A DNA stretch of 64,000 nucleotides from Halomonas sp. ALS9 (GCF_001651035.1 NZ_LXRG01000201.1:1-64000), one strand, 5' to 3'. Counted from the first letter of the stretch, positions 46,331-57,754 are shown. Notes: a model not told the origin generated them from the letters alone. Numbers and translations are program-made.

Positions 46331-47527
46331 ATGACCACCACTGTAGCCCAACATACGCCCGCCCCCCGTGACGCCGATAGCTCAGACGCCGCCAGCACGC
46401 CTGCTGCCAAAGCGACGCCTGAACGTCAAAACCTGCTTGGTATGTCCCGCGAGCAGATGGAAGCCTTCTTTTTGTCGATCGGCGAAAAGAAGTTCCGTGC
46501 TACGCAGCTAATGAAGTGGATTCACCAGGAAGGCAGCGATGACTTTGCTGCCATGACGAACCTCTCCAAAGCGCTGCGTGAAAAACTGGCACGGCTGGCC
46601 GAAATTCGTGGCCCAGGGGTGATCTACGAGGGCACCTCCAGCGACGGTACGCGCAAGTGGGTGCTTGAAGTGGAGGATGGCAGCTATGTAGAAACGGTTC
46701 TGATCCCGGCAGAGAACGGTAAACGCCGCACGCTGTGCGTCTCATCCCAAGTCGGCTGCTCGCTGGACTGTAGTTTTTGCTCCACCGGCAAGCAGGGGTT
46801 TCAGCGTAACTTGACCGCTGCCGAGATTATCGGTCAGGTCTGGGTTGCGCAGCGCAGCGTTGGCCCGCGGCGTGATACGGCCAATCGTCCAGTGACCAAC
46901 GTAGTGATGATGGGCATGGGCGAACCTTTGCTCAACTTCGATAACGTTGTGCCCGCCATGAAGCTGATGCTTGATGACAATGGCTATGGCCTCTCCAAGC
47001 GCCGGGTGACGCTGTCGACCTCTGGCGTGGTGCCGATGATCGACAAGCTCGGTGATGAAATGGACGTCAGCTTGGCGATTTCGCTACATGCGTCGACTGA
47101 CGAATTGCGCAATGAACTAGTGCCCATCAACCGCAAGTACAATATTCGTGCGCTGCTGGATGCCTGCCACCGCTACCTTGCCAAGTGCCCGGATAATCGT
47201 CAGGTCACCATTGAGTACACGCTGATCAAAGACGTCAACGATCAGCAGGAGCACGCCGAGCAGCTTGCTGCATTGCTTAAAGAGCTGCCGTGTAAGATCA
47301 ACCTGATCCCGTTTAACCCGTTCCCCAACTCTGGGTACGAAAAACCGTCGCGTAACCAGGTAATGCGCTTTCAGCAGTGGCTGTATGATTCAGGCTACAA
47401 CGCGACGGTGAGAACGACCCGAGGTGAAGATATCGATGCCGCCTGCGGTCAGCTTGTTGGTCGCGTGAAAGACCGCACCAAACGCAGCGCGCGCTATATT
47501 CAGTCAGTACAGCTCGATGCGGACTAA
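46331..47527 (+). CDS. rlmN: Dual-specificity 23S rRNA/tRNA adenine-C2 methyltransferase RlmN
   Basis: This radical SAM enzyme methylates A2503 of 23S rRNA and A37 of some tRNAs. It has the [11 protein letters not shown] cluster motif, the [11 protein letters not shown] motif and a C-terminal conserved region with the mechanistic cysteine (AACGQL). The N-terminus has about 30 extra polar residues before the family sequence [13 protein letters not shown]. Total length is 398 residues. Confidence 0.95.
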   Translation: MTTTVAQHTPAPRDADSSDAASTPAAKATPERQNLLGMSREQMEAFFLSIGEKKFRATQLMKWIHQEGSDDFAAMTNLSKALREKLARLAEIRGPGVIYEGTSSDGTRKWVLEVEDGSYVETVLIPAENGKRRTLCVSSQVGCSLDCSFCSTGKQGFQRNLTAAEIIGQVWVAQRSVGPRRDTANRPVTNVVMMGMGEPLLNFDNVVPAMKLMLDDNGYGLSKRRVTLSTSGVVPMIDKLGDEMDVSLAISLHASTDELRNELVPINRKYNIRALLDACHRYLAKCPDNRQVTIEYTLIKDVNDQQEHAEQLAALLKELPCKINLIPFNPFPNSGYEKPSRNQVMRFQQWLYDSGYNATVRTTRGEDIDAACGQLVGRVKDRTKRSARYIQSVQLDAD

Positions 47528-47667
47528 GATAAGGTGTAGAAAACCGGGCTTATCTTGACTTCCGCTTGGCACGGCGCTTTGATGGTCACGGTTTTTATTT
47601 ACATGCGTACTGCTATTTATTTGGTTTGCCTTACTAGCAGTTGGACGTTCACCACAAGAGGATTTAC

Positions 47668-48402
47668 ATGATCGCTCACCGCAGGCGCCAACACCCATCG
47701 CGGGTGCCCATGCTCACCGTACTTATCGGTAGTTTGTGGCTAGCCGGCTGTGCCTCGTCCAACAACCTTACACCGCAAGCCAACCCCGCGGCGGCAGACG
47801 CCTATACCCAGCTTGGCGTTGCCTATCTGGAGCGCAACAATCTTCCCCGCGCACTTAACGCACTGGATCGGGCGCTGGAAATTGCCCCACGCCATGCAGA
47901 AGCACTGCAAGCACTGGCGCTGGTTTACCAACGCCAGGGCGAAAGTGACCTTGCCAATGACTATTTTCAACAGGCGGTGAACGCCGAACCTGACTTCACC
48001 CGCGCCCGCAACAACTATGCGGCGTTCTTGTACGGTCAGGGCCAGTTCAATGCCGCCTGTGAGCAGTTAGAAACCGCATCAGAGGATGCCCAGTACGCCA
48101 ACCGTGCCCAGTTATTTACTAATTTAGGGCAGTGTTACCTGGCGTTGGAAAAATTTGCTAAAGCGCGCGCTCGTTTGGAGCGCGCGCAAAGTATTGATCC
48201 GCGTAATTCACGCGGCTATTTAATGTTAGCTGAACTCGAATATTCGCAGGGCAATTACTCTCAGGCCTGGGCACCGCTGCAAACGTATTTACAGCTCGCC
48301 GAGCCCAACCAAGCAGCGCTTAGAATGGCGGTTGATATCGCTCATTCCCGCGGCGAGCATAGCGTCGCCGCCGAATACCAGCGTCTGCTTGGCAACGACT
48401 GA
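47668..48402 (+). CDS. pilW: Type IV pilus assembly lipoprotein PilW/PilF (TPR)
   Basis: The protein of 244 residues has a lipoprotein signal with lipobox LAGC and about six TPR units (YTQLGVAYLERNNLPRALNALDRALEIAP and others). PilF/PilW pilots the secretin to the outer membrane for type IV pili. The ATG at 47668 has AAGAGGA upstream. The order rlmN-pilW-rodZ-ispG is widely conserved. Confidence 0.9.
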   Translation: MIAHRRRQHPSRVPMLTVLIGSLWLAGCASSNNLTPQANPAAADAYTQLGVAYLERNNLPRALNALDRALEIAPRHAEALQALALVYQRQGESDLANDYFQQAVNAEPDFTRARNNYAAFLYGQGQFNAACEQLETASEDAQYANRAQLFTNLGQCYLALEKFAKARARLERAQSIDPRNSRGYLMLAELEYSQGNYSQAWAPLQTYLQLAEPNQAALRMAVDIAHSRGEHSVAAEYQRLLGND

Positions 48403-48449
48403 CTGATTGACGCCCTGATCACCGCTTATTTAATGAAGGATGCTCAGCC

Positions 48450-49508
48450 ATGAGCGATACACAGTCACAAGAAAACGTCATTGATAGCCCAAGTACTCAC
48501 GGCACAACCACTAGCGCCTCTCCCGGCGAGCTTCTTGCTCGCCAACGCGAGCAGTTGGGTATACCGCTCGCCGATGCGGCCCGTGCGCTAAACCTGCGCC
48601 CCGCCGTCGTGGGCGGGCTAGAACAGGATGACTATCAAGAGATTCCTGTCGCCGCTTACCGGCGTGGCTATTTGCGCTCTTACGCCAAATACCTGGGGAT
48701 GGATGACCGACTGGTGCTTGAGGCGTATCAAGCCCGCAGCGGCGGTACTGACACTGAGCGCAAAGTCTCGCCAGTCTCCACTGCCAGACCGCCCTCCCGC
48801 ATTGGCGCCTGGCTGTTTAAGCTGGTTACCCTGCTGGTCATTGTGGGTCTTATTGCCGTGACCGTTATGTGGTGGCAGAGCCGGGGGGGCAACGAGCCGC
48901 CGGGCTTTGGCTCCACTGCTACGGAAGAGACCGCTACTGCCCCTGCAGAGCCAGCCAGTGAACCAACTGACACAGAAGAGAGCGCAAGTTCAAGCTTCAC
49001 CAGTGGCGACGAAAGCGCGACGCTGCCCAGCAATGCTACCAACGTCACGCCTTCATCGACGTCTGAGCAAGGTCAAGCCCCCAGTGCACAGGCTGACGCT
49101 GACGCCATTGCAGGGCTTGATGCGTCCATTCTGGATAGCGACAGCGGTGCTGACGCCGAAGGCGATGAGCTTAGCAGCACAGGCCAGAATGACAGTGACC
49201 CGAGCGCTACCGAACAGAGCAGTGCGGACAGCGAGCAAACGGCCGCTGTCGAGCAGACCGCCAATGCCAATGTCCTTGAGCTGACGTTTAACGAGCAGTC
49301 ATGGACGGAAATTTTTGATGCCACCAACCAGCGCGTCTTCGTTGGCCTGCAAACGCCTGGCACCTCGACCACCGTCGAGGGCGAGCCCCCGTTTCGTTTA
49401 ACCGTGGGTAATGCCACCGGCGTCGAACTGCGCTACCAAGGCGAGGAAGTTGACCTTCCCGCTCGCGCAGGCGCCAACAATGTCGCCCGATTTACCTTGG
49501 GAGAGTGA
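48450..49508 (+). CDS. rodZ: Cell-shape protein RodZ (HTH and DUF4115)
   Basis: This 352-residue bitopic protein has a cytoplasmic Cro-like HTH ([19 protein letters not shown]), one membrane helix ([21 protein letters not shown]), a long Ser/Thr/Glu-rich periplasmic linker of about 120 residues and a C-terminal DUF4115 domain ([16 protein letters not shown]). RodZ links MreB to the membrane. It ends four bases into the ispG region, showing tight packing. Confidence 0.9.
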   Translation: MSDTQSQENVIDSPSTHGTTTSASPGELLARQREQLGIPLADAARALNLRPAVVGGLEQDDYQEIPVAAYRRGYLRSYAKYLGMDDRLVLEAYQARSGGTDTERKVSPVSTARPPSRIGAWLFKLVTLLVIVGLIAVTVMWWQSRGGNEPPGFGSTATEETATAPAEPASEPTDTEESASSSFTSGDESATLPSNATNVTPSSTSEQGQAPSAQADADAIAGLDASILDSDSGADAEGDELSSTGQNDSDPSATEQSSADSEQTAAVEQTANANVLELTFNEQSWTEIFDATNQRVFVGLQTPGTSTTVEGEPPFRLTVGNATGVELRYQGEEVDLPARAGANNVARFTLGE

Positions 49509-49516
49509 CCCGTCCT

Positions 49517-50632
49517 ATGCACGCCCCTTCTCCGATAAAACGCCGCCTTTCCCGACAGATACAGGTCGGAAACGTTGCGGTGGGCGGTGATGCCCCCATT
49601 GCCGTTCAAAGCATGACCAACACCAACACACTGGATGTCGCCGCCACCGTGGCACAAATCCAGCAGTTGGAAAAAGCCGGTGCGGATATTGTGCGCGTTT
49701 CGGTACCCGATATGGATGCCGCCGAAACCTTTGGTCAGATCAAAAAACTGGTCAATGTCCCGCTGGTTGCCGATATTCATTTTGATTATAAAATCGCCCT
49801 GCGCGTTGCTGAACTCGGCGTCGACTGCCTGCGCATTAACCCCGGCAATATCGGCCGTGAAGACCGCGTTCGCGCGGTGGTTAGCGCAGCCCGTGACCAT
49901 GGCATTCCGATCCGCATTGGCGTCAACGCCGGTTCGTTGGAAAAAGACCTGCAAAAGAAGTATGGCGAACCTACACCTGCGGCTCTGGTGGAGTCCGCCA
50001 TGCGCCACATCGACTATCTTGATCGCCTCGATTTTCCCGACTTCAAAGTCAGCGTCAAAGCTTCGGATGTGTTTATGGCAGTAGCTGCCTATCGCGACCT
50101 TGCCGCGCGCATCGAACAGCCGCTGCATTTAGGGATTACCGAAGCAGGTGGTTTGCGGTCGGGTACGGTCAAGTCGTCGATTGGCCTGGGCATGCTGCTG
50201 ATGGATGGTATCGGTGACACGATCCGCGTCTCGTTGGCGGCAGACCCGGTGGAAGAGATCAAGGTCGGCTTTGATATGCTCAGAAGCCTCAAGCTGCGCT
50301 CTAAAGGCATCAACTTTATTGCCTGCCCCAGCTGCTCGCGCCAGAACTTCGACGTTATTAGCACCATGAACCAGCTGGAAGAGCGGCTGGAAGATGTCAT
50401 GACACCGCTCAACGTCTCGGTGATTGGCTGCGTGGTTAACGGCCCCGGCGAAGCCAAAGAGACCGATATCGGCCTGACCGGCGGCAGCCCCGCCAACTTG
50501 ATTTACATCGATGGCAAACCGACCAGCAAGCTGCGCAACGACCACTTGGTCGATGACCTAGAAAAGCTGATTCGCGATAAAGTGCGCGAAAAACAGCAGC
50601 AGCAAGACGATATGATTGCCCGCAGCGTTTAA
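49517..50632 (+). CDS. ispG: 4-hydroxy-3-methylbut-2-enyl diphosphate synthase IspG
   Basis: The MEP-pathway enzyme reduces methylerythritol cyclodiphosphate with a [4Fe-4S] cluster. It has [31 protein letters not shown], and cluster ligands in CPSCSRQNF and [10 protein letters not shown]. The ATG at 49517 is preferred over a GTG at 49505 that overlaps rodZ. Length is about 371 residues, normal for the short bacterial form. Confidence 0.95.
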   Translation: MHAPSPIKRRLSRQIQVGNVAVGGDAPIAVQSMTNTNTLDVAATVAQIQQLEKAGADIVRVSVPDMDAAETFGQIKKLVNVPLVADIHFDYKIALRVAELGVDCLRINPGNIGREDRVRAVVSAARDHGIPIRIGVNAGSLEKDLQKKYGEPTPAALVESAMRHIDYLDRLDFPDFKVSVKASDVFMAVAAYRDLAARIEQPLHLGITEAGGLRSGTVKSSIGLGMLLMDGIGDTIRVSLAADPVEEIKVGFDMLRSLKLRSKGINFIACPSCSRQNFDVISTMNQLEERLEDVMTPLNVSVIGCVVNGPGEAKETDIGLTGGSPANLIYIDGKPTSKLRNDHLVDDLEKLIRDKVREKQQQQDDMIARSV

Positions 50633-50693
50633 CCGCTGGGGCTGGCTGCCAGCCTGGGTGAATAACGCCTGATGGCAGAATAAGGAGTTTTCT

Positions 50694-51995
50694 TTGAGCA
50701 AGTCCGCCGTTAAAAAGATTCAAGCCATTCGTGGTATGAACGACCTACTGCCCAGCGATAGCCCACGCTGGCAATTTTTTGAAGCCAAAGTACGAAAGCT
50801 GATGCTGCGTTACGGCTTTAATGAAATTCGCACGCCTATCGTTGAGCAAACCGCGCTGTTTGCGCGCTCTATCGGCGAAATTACCGATATCGTCGAAAAA
50901 GAGATGTACACCTTCGACGACCGAAACAGCGAGAGCCTGACGCTGCGCCCAGAAGGTACCGCCAGCTGTGTGCGCGCGGCCATGGAACACGGCCTGCTGT
51001 ATAACCAAACCCAGCGGTTGTGGTACCAGGGGCCGATGTTTCGCTATGAGCGTCCACAAAAAGGCCGCTATCGCCAGTTCCACCAGATTGGCGTCGAGAC
51101 CTTCGGTTTTGACGGCCCGGATATCGACGCCGAAGTGATCCTGCTTTCGGCGCGCCTGTGGCAAGAACTGGGGCTAATGGAGCACGTTACCCTGGAGCTA
51201 AACTCGCTGGGCTCATCCGAGGCGCGGGCGGCTTACCGCGATACGCTGGTGGCCTATTTTGAGCAGCACCATGATCTCCTTGACGAAGACTCCAAGCGCC
51301 GCTTAACCAGTAATCCGCTGCGCATCCTTGACTCCAAGAACCCTGCCATGGCGGAAATGCTCGATGCCGCGCCGCAGCTGATGGATCACCTGGATACCGA
51401 GTCTCGGGAACACTTTGAGCAGCTCACTAAGATGCTTGAAGCGGCGGGCATTGCCTATGTAATCAACCCACGCTTAGTGCGCGGGCTCGACTACTACTGC
51501 CGCACCGTGTTCGAGTGGACGACGACTGCGCTTGGCAGCCAGGGTACCGTCTGCGCAGGCGGTCGCTACGACGGCTTGGTCGAACAACTGGGCGGCAAGC
51601 CGACCCCGGCGGTCGGCTTTGCCATGGGCATTGAGCGGCTGATTCTGCTGCTCGAAACCCTTGAGCTAATTCCTGAGGACGCTCTTGGTGGCTGCGATGT
51701 CTATTTGCTACCCATGGACGATAGCGCCACAACGGCCGCCATCACCCTGGCCGAGCAACTGCGTGACGAACTGCCTGAACTGCGTTTACAGCTTCACTGT
51801 GGTGGCGGCAGCTTCAAAAGCCGCATCAAAAAAGCCGACAAGAGCGCTGCCACGATAGCAATACTGATCGGTGAAGATGAAATCACCGCACAGTCGGCGA
51901 CAGTCAAGTTTCTGCGCGACGACCGCGAACAGCAAAGCGTTCCTCAAGCAACACTGGGCCATACGCTGCGCGAGTTTTTGACCGCTAACGCATAA
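50694..51995 (+). CDS. hisS: Histidyl-tRNA synthetase (TTG start)
   Basis: The 433-residue class II synthetase has [14 protein letters not shown], motif 2 ([19 protein letters not shown]) and the histidine-specific sequences [15 protein letters not shown] and [13 protein letters not shown]. The start is a TTG at 50694 with AAGGAG eight bases upstream. The next downstream ATG would remove part of the conserved N-terminus. It follows ispG as in related genomes. Confidence 0.95.
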   Translation: MSKSAVKKIQAIRGMNDLLPSDSPRWQFFEAKVRKLMLRYGFNEIRTPIVEQTALFARSIGEITDIVEKEMYTFDDRNSESLTLRPEGTASCVRAAMEHGLLYNQTQRLWYQGPMFRYERPQKGRYRQFHQIGVETFGFDGPDIDAEVILLSARLWQELGLMEHVTLELNSLGSSEARAAYRDTLVAYFEQHHDLLDEDSKRRLTSNPLRILDSKNPAMAEMLDAAPQLMDHLDTESREHFEQLTKMLEAAGIAYVINPRLVRGLDYYCRTVFEWTTTALGSQGTVCAGGRYDGLVEQLGGKPTPAVGFAMGIERLILLLETLELIPEDALGGCDVYLLPMDDSATTAAITLAEQLRDELPELRLQLHCGGGSFKSRIKKADKSAATIAILIGEDEITAQSATVKFLRDDREQQSVPQATLGHTLREFLTANA

Positions 51996-52090
51996 GCCCT
52001 GCAGGCTAGCCCGATGGTTTGTGTATACGGCCTTAGATAACGTACATACGAATTTAGTGAAATAAGTACTTAGAAAACAGGAGCCCGCCC

Positions 52091-52747
52091 GTGGTGGAGC
52101 TGAGAAGCGAAGAAGAGCAGCTAGACGCCGTCAAGCGCTGGTGGAAAGAGAACGGCATGTCGCTGATTGCAGGCGCGGTTCTGGCGGCGGCCGGGGTGTT
52201 CGGCTGGAATGCCTGGCAGAACTATCAACAGGGCCAAGCCGAAGCGGCCTCCATGCGCTATCAGCAGCTAGTCAACATGACTGCTGGCAACGAGCTTGAC
52301 GAAGAGCAACTAGCCAACGCGCGGGAAATGGTCAGCGAACTGACCGACGAGCATGGCAATACGCTCTACGCGGAACTCGCCCTACTGCTTGATGCACGCC
52401 TAGCGGTTCAGCAAGGTAATTTGGAAGGCGCGCGAACCGCACTGGAAAACGCTGCCGACTCCTCGCGCCGCTATGTGCAGAGTCTGGCCTGGCTGCGTCT
52501 GGCCCGGGTCGAACTCGCCGACGGCAATCCGACGCAGGCACTGGCGCTGCTCGACGAGCCGATTAGCGACGCGCTAGCAGCCCAACGGGCCAACGTACGC
52601 GGCGATGCATTCTTCGCCCAAGGCGACACCGAGGCGGCTCGCGAAGCCTGGGAAACCGCCCTGCAACTGGCACAAACCCAAGACCAGCCGCTTTACGGCG
52701 TGCAGTTCAAGCTTGACGATCTCGGCGCTGAGGAGGCGACGCAATGA
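52091..52747 (+). CDS. yfgM: YfgM-like membrane-anchored tetratricopeptide protein
   Basis: The 218-residue protein has a short cytoplasmic start, one membrane helix (SLIAGAVLAAAGVFGWNAW) and a periplasmic TPR-like domain. YfgM is an ancillary SecYEG-associated chaperone. It starts with GTG (52091 or the next codon), with AGGAG upstream, and overlaps bamB by four bases. Confidence 0.9.
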   Translation: MVELRSEEEQLDAVKRWWKENGMSLIAGAVLAAAGVFGWNAWQNYQQGQAEAASMRYQQLVNMTAGNELDEEQLANAREMVSELTDEHGNTLYAELALLLDARLAVQQGNLEGARTALENAADSSRRYVQSLAWLRLARVELADGNPTQALALLDEPISDALAAQRANVRGDAFFAQGDTEAAREAWETALQLAQTQDQPLYGVQFKLDDLGAEEATQ

Positions 52748-53913
52748 CTTTTGGTATCCCAACGAAACAGCTGGTACGCGCAAGCTTAGGCGCGCTGTCG
52801 CTGGCACTGCTGGTCGGTTGCGCAAGCAAAGGCGAGCCTGCTTATACGCCTAAAGAGTTACGCAGTTTCAACGAAACCTCCTCGTTAGAGACGCAATGGC
52901 GGCGCAATGTGGGCGATGGCCTGGGCCATGCCCGCTACCCCATCGCGCCTTCCCGTGAAGGCGACAGCGTATTTGCGGCAGATGCCAAAGGCGTGGTGAT
53001 GGCGATGGATGCCGATAGCGGCGACGTCGAGTGGGAAATCGATCTGGATACGCCTATTTCCAGTGCGTTAACGGCGATTGCCGGGCAGGTTTATCTGGCC
53101 ACTGGTAACGGCGCAGTGATCTCCCTGGATCAGCGTGATGGTAGCGAAAATTGGCGCTCGCGGGTATCCAGCGAGGTGCTGGCCGCGCCCCAAGCCAATC
53201 AGCAGCTACTGATCGTACAAAGTGTCGATGGCCGCGTGACGGCCCTGGATCGCGCCACTGGCGAAGAACGCTGGGTATACACCAGTTCACAGCCCTCGTT
53301 AACGCTGCGCGGCACCGGCACGCCGATGGTAATTGATCCGGTCAGCTTTGTCGGCCTAGCCAACGGCCGCTTAGCCACGCTGGATAACCGCAGCGGCCAG
53401 CCGCTTTGGGAGATGCAGGTTGCTACCCCACGTGGGCGTAGCGAAGTAGAGCGCCTGGTTGATCTTTCCGGCCAGCCGATCATCAGCCCCGATGGCCGCC
53501 TGTTTGTAACCAGCTATAACGGCCGGGTAGTTGCGCTGGAAGCGACTCAAGGCGACATGCTTTGGGAAGCGGATCTGTCCAGCCGCCATACTCCGATTCT
53601 GGTCGGCGACTTCCTGTTTGTGGTCACCGATGACAGCCAGATTGTCGCCCTCGACGCTAACAGCGGCCGCGAAATTTGGCGCAACGACGACTTAGAAGAT
53701 CGCTGGTTGACCGCCCCGGCCTTCGCCGATGGCCGCTTGGTTTTCGGTGATTTTGAAGGTTATCTTCACCTGATCGACGCTCGCGAAGGCGATATCGTAG
53801 GTCGCACTCGCGTGCACAGCTCGGGCATCAGCGTACGCCCGGTCACTGAAGGCAGCACCATTCATGTCCAGGCCAACAATGGTCGCCTGGAAACCCTGGA
53901 AGTCACTCCATGA
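52744..53913 (+). CDS. bamB: Outer-membrane assembly lipoprotein BamB
   Basis: The 389-residue lipoprotein (lipobox LLVGC) folds as an eight-bladed beta-propeller of PQQ-like repeats ([55 protein letters not shown]). It is part of the Bam complex that inserts outer-membrane beta-barrels. ATGA overlaps join it to both yfgM and der. Confidence 0.95.
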   Translation: MTFGIPTKQLVRASLGALSLALLVGCASKGEPAYTPKELRSFNETSSLETQWRRNVGDGLGHARYPIAPSREGDSVFAADAKGVVMAMDADSGDVEWEIDLDTPISSALTAIAGQVYLATGNGAVISLDQRDGSENWRSRVSSEVLAAPQANQQLLIVQSVDGRVTALDRATGEERWVYTSSQPSLTLRGTGTPMVIDPVSFVGLANGRLATLDNRSGQPLWEMQVATPRGRSEVERLVDLSGQPIISPDGRLFVTSYNGRVVALEATQGDMLWEADLSSRHTPILVGDFLFVVTDDSQIVALDANSGREIWRNDDLEDRWLTAPAFADGRLVFGDFEGYLHLIDAREGDIVGRTRVHSSGISVRPVTEGSTIHVQANNGRLETLEVTP

Positions 53914-55313
53914 CACCCGTCATTGCTTTAGTCGGTCGCCCCAATGTGGGCAAATCGACGTTGTTTAACCGCCTAACGCGCTCGCGTGATGCACTGGTGG
54001 CCGATTTTCCTGGCCTCACCCGCGACCGCAAGTACGGCAATGGCATGCTGGGCGATAAGGTCTATACGGTCATTGACACCGGCGGTATTAGCGGTGACGA
54101 AGACGGCATCGATGCCGCCATGGCGGAGCAGTCACTCGCCGCCATTGATGAAGCCGATATTGTGCTGTTTATGGTCGATGCCCGCGCCGGCCTGATCGCT
54201 GCCGACCAGGCAATTGCCAACCACCTGCGGGTTAACCAGAAAAAAACCTGGCTGGTGGTGAATAAAACCGACGGTCTGGAAGAGCACTCGGCGATGGGCG
54301 ATTTCTGGTCGTTGGGGCTAGGCGATCCCTGGCCGATTGCTGCCGCCCACGGGCGCAATGTGTCTACCCTGATCGACGTGGTACTCGAACCGTTTCCCGA
54401 GCGCGATGCCAGCATCCCTGCGGATACCGGCAGCAAAGGCGTGCGCATCAGCGTGATTGGCCGCCCTAACGTGGGAAAATCGACCTTGGTCAATCGCCTG
54501 CTGGGCGAAGAGCGCGTGGTGGTCTTTGATGAAGCGGGCACTACCCGCGATGCCATCGAAATTCCCTTCGAACGCCGCGGCAAGCCCTATGTACTGATCG
54601 ATACCGCGGGCATCCGGCGTCGCAAGAATATCCGGGAAGTCACCGAGAAGTTCTCTATCATCAAAACCCTGGATGCAATCAAAGAGTCCCATGTAGTGAT
54701 CATGGTACTGGATGGCTCCAGCGGCTTGGTGGAGCAGGATCTGCACCTGCTCGACTATGTGTTAACCACCGGGCGAGCGCTAGTGCTGGCGGTGAATAAG
54801 TGGGACGGCCTGGAGACCGAGGCCAAGGACAAGATGCGCACCGAGGTGAAGCGCCGTCTGGGCTTTGCCGATTACGCCGAGCTGCACTTTATCTCTGCCC
54901 TGCACGGCACGGCGGTGGGTGATCTCTACCCCTCGATTGATCGCGCCTTTGACGCCGCTAACGCCCACTGGTCGACCAACCGCCTCACCACCCTACTCCA
55001 GGACGCGGTCAGCCAAAACCCACCGCCAATGGTACACGGGCGGCGCATTAAACTGCGCATGGCCCACCAGGGCGGCAGCAACCCGCCGATTATCGTCGTA
55101 CACGGCAACCAAACCGAGTCGCTACCGGAAGCCTACCGCCGCTATCTGACCAACACTTTCCGTAAAGTATTAAAAGTGCGCGGCACGCCGATACGTTTTG
55201 AGTTCCGCTCCGGCAGCAATCCGTTCGACAATATGGCAGGCGCCAGCGACAAAGAGAAGGCCAAAAAGCGCGAGCTTAACCGCACCAAAGAGGCGCGTAA
55301 AAGCCGTCGTTAG
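53910..55313 (+). CDS. der: Ribosome-assembly GTPase Der
   Basis: The 467-residue protein has two consecutive G domains, each with GRPNVGKST, a DTAGI/DTGGI G3 motif and NKTD or NKWD, followed by a KH-like domain ([18 protein letters not shown]) and a basic tail. Der acts in 50S subunit maturation. It ends the operon before a strong terminator. Confidence 0.96.
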   Translation: MTPVIALVGRPNVGKSTLFNRLTRSRDALVADFPGLTRDRKYGNGMLGDKVYTVIDTGGISGDEDGIDAAMAEQSLAAIDEADIVLFMVDARAGLIAADQAIANHLRVNQKKTWLVVNKTDGLEEHSAMGDFWSLGLGDPWPIAAAHGRNVSTLIDVVLEPFPERDASIPADTGSKGVRISVIGRPNVGKSTLVNRLLGEERVVVFDEAGTTRDAIEIPFERRGKPYVLIDTAGIRRRKNIREVTEKFSIIKTLDAIKESHVVIMVLDGSSGLVEQDLHLLDYVLTTGRALVLAVNKWDGLETEAKDKMRTEVKRRLGFADYAELHFISALHGTAVGDLYPSIDRAFDAANAHWSTNRLTTLLQDAVSQNPPPMVHGRRIKLRMAHQGGSNPPIIVVHGNQTESLPEAYRRYLTNTFRKVLKVRGTPIRFEFRSGSNPFDNMAGASDKEKAKKRELNRTKEARKSRR

Positions 55314-55344
55314 CTTATTGCCAAGATTTAAAAAATGCCTCATC

Positions 55345-55376
55345 AAACGCCTGCTGAATTTTCAGCAGGCGTTTTT
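55345..55376 (+). terminator. Rho-independent terminator after der
   Basis: AAACGCCTGCTGA and TCAGCAGGCGTTT form a long stem with a small loop (55345-55374), running into a T run. It separates the core operon from the AT-rich insertion downstream. Confidence 0.85.
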
Positions 55377-55841
55377 CTATCGCCACTCCGCATACCACTT
55401 CACTTTTTTGATGTAGATAATCGGCCCAACCTCTCACTCACCTCAGCGAATATATGCGCAACAGACCGATACCCTTTATGCTCCCGCGGGATCACCCTAA
55501 GTCGGAAAAAAGCCATTTTTTTGCACCATTCCGGCTAATAGGCCAAAGGTCTACAGCAAGACCTAGCCGTAACTAAATGAAAAATAATGAAATATTAGAA
55601 ATTTATAAAAACATTATTATTCACGCCTATAATCACTACACAAAACTTTTTGACATCAGCATCTCAAAGGCTAATAATAATTCATTAGCCAAGGTGAGAC
55701 GCACACATCCTACAGGATAACTTAAATTAATTACGCCATTTATAACTTTTGAATTAATATCTTTATACATTTATTGTTAACTAATAATCCACACTATCAA
55801 CAAGAAATAATTATAGCAAAGAACAATTATTCGGAGGGAAA
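55377..55841. promoter_or_regulatory. AT-rich intergenic region and probable promoter of the unknown cassette
   Basis: The 465 bases change from core composition to strongly AT-rich near 55,570. A TATAAT box lies at 55628-55633 without a clear -35, which would give a leader of about 200 bases, and a strong GGAGGG ribosome site lies just before the next gene. No gene or repeat is seen. Confidence 0.45.
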
Positions 55842-56870
55842 ATGGAAATTTTCAATTACGCTAGTGTTATTTTAAATGCCGGCGATCACTATCAAAAACT
55901 CTTAGGCAGCGGAAAACTAAGTGGTAATTACATAAGCAAACCATCTTACTATGGGTTAAGTGCTAACGAGTCACCGTTACTAACTAATAGCTCATCTGCA
56001 CCAAAGAGCAACAGCAAAGCTACGGTTGTTGAACTATCATCGACGGCCATGAAAATTTCAGACATATTGCTCAAAGAAAACACAACAAGTAGCTCTTCTA
56101 CTAATTTTGATAGTTTTTTAAAAAATATAAGCCATCAGCTTCAAGAATTAGGTGAAGAGGCTGAAATACTTTTGGAAAAGCCCAACAGTGTTAACGAAGA
56201 AAGAATCGCCATATCAGAACAGACTGCCAATTATTTACTCTCGAAATATTATAATGCAGAACCTCTTTACCTTGAGTCTTCATCCGAGAACCCTTTTGCT
56301 GGTTTGGATAGGCATTCTCTTTCCAAAATAGCCTTCGATGACTCCGGCGACTTCACGTCACCGGAGCGTTACTTGGCTTTTATGGAAATGACCGAAAACG
56401 ATATTGACTTTAGAAACAAAGGTTTTGAGTTAGCGCAAGAAAAGCAAGAGAAACAACTCGAAATGCAGGATAGGCAAGGAAAGAGTGAGAATTGGGTTAA
56501 TGACCTAGGTGTACAAATAGAAGAAAGTTTAATCTCTGCAATGACCGAGGCTGAAAAGAACTGGCGTGGGATTTCCGACTCAACAGAGAAAAATAAAAAC
56601 ACTTCATCTAATGCGGATAAAGATATAAAACCCTCTAACATCACAACCTCTTTACCAGAGTACAACAATGGCTTAAAAAAAGCCCAAGATAGCTTTTTTG
56701 CCATTATCAGCAATGATCAAGGACAACACTCTTTGGTCAGTATAGATATTCAAGAAATTAATAAAAACAGCCATAACTTAAACTTATTAGATTCGGCATT
56801 GCGAACTCAAGAAAACAATCATTCGGATGGAGAAAACTCAAGCTGGGTACCTTACCAAAGTATTTTGTAG
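55842..56870 (+). CDS. Unknown AT-rich-gene protein, paralogue of the product encoded at 56999-57754
   Basis: This 342-residue protein has no signal peptide or membrane helix. It is Ser/Asn-rich at the start with an LSSTAMKISDIL segment near residues 65-76, a predicted helical middle, the segment ENPFAGLDRHSLSKIAFDD (149-167) followed by FTSPERYLAFMEM, and a Gln/Glu/Lys-rich helix near 189-212. The NPFxGL...L..I..D.S..FT..ER..A..E pattern recurs in the protein encoded downstream, so the two are related. No function is recognised. The ribosome site GGAGGG is strong. Low G+C and position after a terminator suggest acquisition by transfer. Confidence 0.75.
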   Translation: MEIFNYASVILNAGDHYQKLLGSGKLSGNYISKPSYYGLSANESPLLTNSSSAPKSNSKATVVELSSTAMKISDILLKENTTSSSSTNFDSFLKNISHQLQELGEEAEILLEKPNSVNEERIAISEQTANYLLSKYYNAEPLYLESSSENPFAGLDRHSLSKIAFDDSGDFTSPERYLAFMEMTENDIDFRNKGFELAQEKQEKQLEMQDRQGKSENWVNDLGVQIEESLISAMTEAEKNWRGISDSTEKNKNTSSNADKDIKPSNITTSLPEYNNGLKKAQDSFFAIISNDQGQHSLVSIDIQEINKNSHNLNLLDSALRTQENNHSDGENSSWVPYQSIL

Positions 56871-56885
56871 TAATGGTGATTCTAT

Positions 56886-57002
56886 ATGATAGCAACAAGT
56901 TGTGCTGAAGGCGGCTGTTCTCAAGCACTTTTAGAAGGTGACTTTACAGCTATGTATGCCATGCATAAGGACGGAAGGATCAATGAGAGGAAAAAATCAT
57001 GA
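56886..57002 (+). CDS. Possible 38-residue protein overlapped with the downstream gene
   Basis: An ORF starting at ATG 56886 encodes a small protein with CAEGGC near the N-terminus and a charged end (MHKDGRINERKKS). Its TGA overlaps the ATG of the next gene by four bases, the arrangement of coupled genes, and it starts 15 bases after the preceding stop. No strong ribosome site precedes it. It could be a real small protein, or the surviving C-terminal tail of another copy of the family. Confidence 0.45.
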   Translation: MIATSCAEGGCSQALLEGDFTAMYAMHKDGRINERKKS

Positions 57003-57754
57003 TCAAAGTGAACAGTTATTTACAACAGCCCCCGACTCAGGCAACAGAATCGAACACTAGTCGTACCAGCTCAGCAATCAAACATGTTGACAATACAGGT
57101 AGCGACAAGACTTCCGAACCTAACCTTTCACCTCTAGCCCGGCAGCTTAATGAGGCCCAGGCACGTGCTGATGCCCGCGACGCCAGCATGGATCGAGATA
57201 CGTTGGCTAGCAAGGCGAAAGAACTTACTGGCAATTTTTACGGAAGTGCGTATCGCCAGCATAAAGAGCGGTACGATGCCGAGGTGCCTAGCACCGATGA
57301 CCCCATACTACTTGACCGGGCCAAACAGGCAACTGAATTCGCCAACGGTCATGGCAGCAACCCTTTCAAGGGTCTATCACCAGATCAATTGACGCTAATT
57401 ATCTACGACGAAAGCAGCTCATTTACTTTTAATGAAAGGCGTGCCGCCTGGGACGAACAAGCTGATCAGAGGCAAGCATGGAAGCAGCAAGTCGTTGCTG
57501 AAATAATGCGGGAATCGAGGGAAAAAGGCACCATAATCGGTGGTTTAACAAAGGTATTAGAACACTACGAAAACCTGCCACCCATAGAGCAGGCACAATA
57601 TCCAGACTTCTGGTTAGCCAGCCTTAGTGCCCAAATTACGCATTATAGTGGCAAAGCGCCACTTTCAGGCGGGAGCCACACAAGCCTTCTCGAGTTGATG
57701 GAGCCGGTTGGATTGAAAGATAACCTGGAAAGCTTCCTTTTTTCGAAAGAATGA
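56999..57754 (+). CDS. Unknown protein, paralogue of the product encoded at 55842-56870
   Basis: The 251-residue protein has a polar N-terminus with NLSPLARQLNEAQ (residues 42-54), then SNPFKGLSPDQLTLIIYDE (120-138) and FTFNERRAAWDEQ, matching the motif of its upstream neighbour. GAGAGGA lies before the ATG. It is soluble and hydrophilic, with no catalytic motif recognised. Its base composition is closer to the core genome than that of the first paralogue, so the two copies may have different histories. A domain search with both proteins together would be the natural test of family. Confidence 0.75.
   Translation: MIKVNSYLQQPPTQATESNTSRTSSAIKHVDNTGSDKTSEPNLSPLARQLNEAQARADARDASMDRDTLASKAKELTGNFYGSAYRQHKERYDAEVPSTDDPILLDRAKQATEFANGHGSNPFKGLSPDQLTLIIYDESSSFTFNERRAAWDEQADQRQAWKQQVVAEIMRESREKGTIIGGLTKVLEHYENLPPIEQAQYPDFWLASLSAQITHYSGKAPLSGGSHTSLLELMEPVGLKDNLESFLFSKE

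Noticed and set aside
55480..55560. Possible sigma-54 or sigma-28 promoter near the GGAAAAAAGCCATTTTTTTGC stretch.
   Set aside because: The spacing and conserved bases do not fit either consensus.
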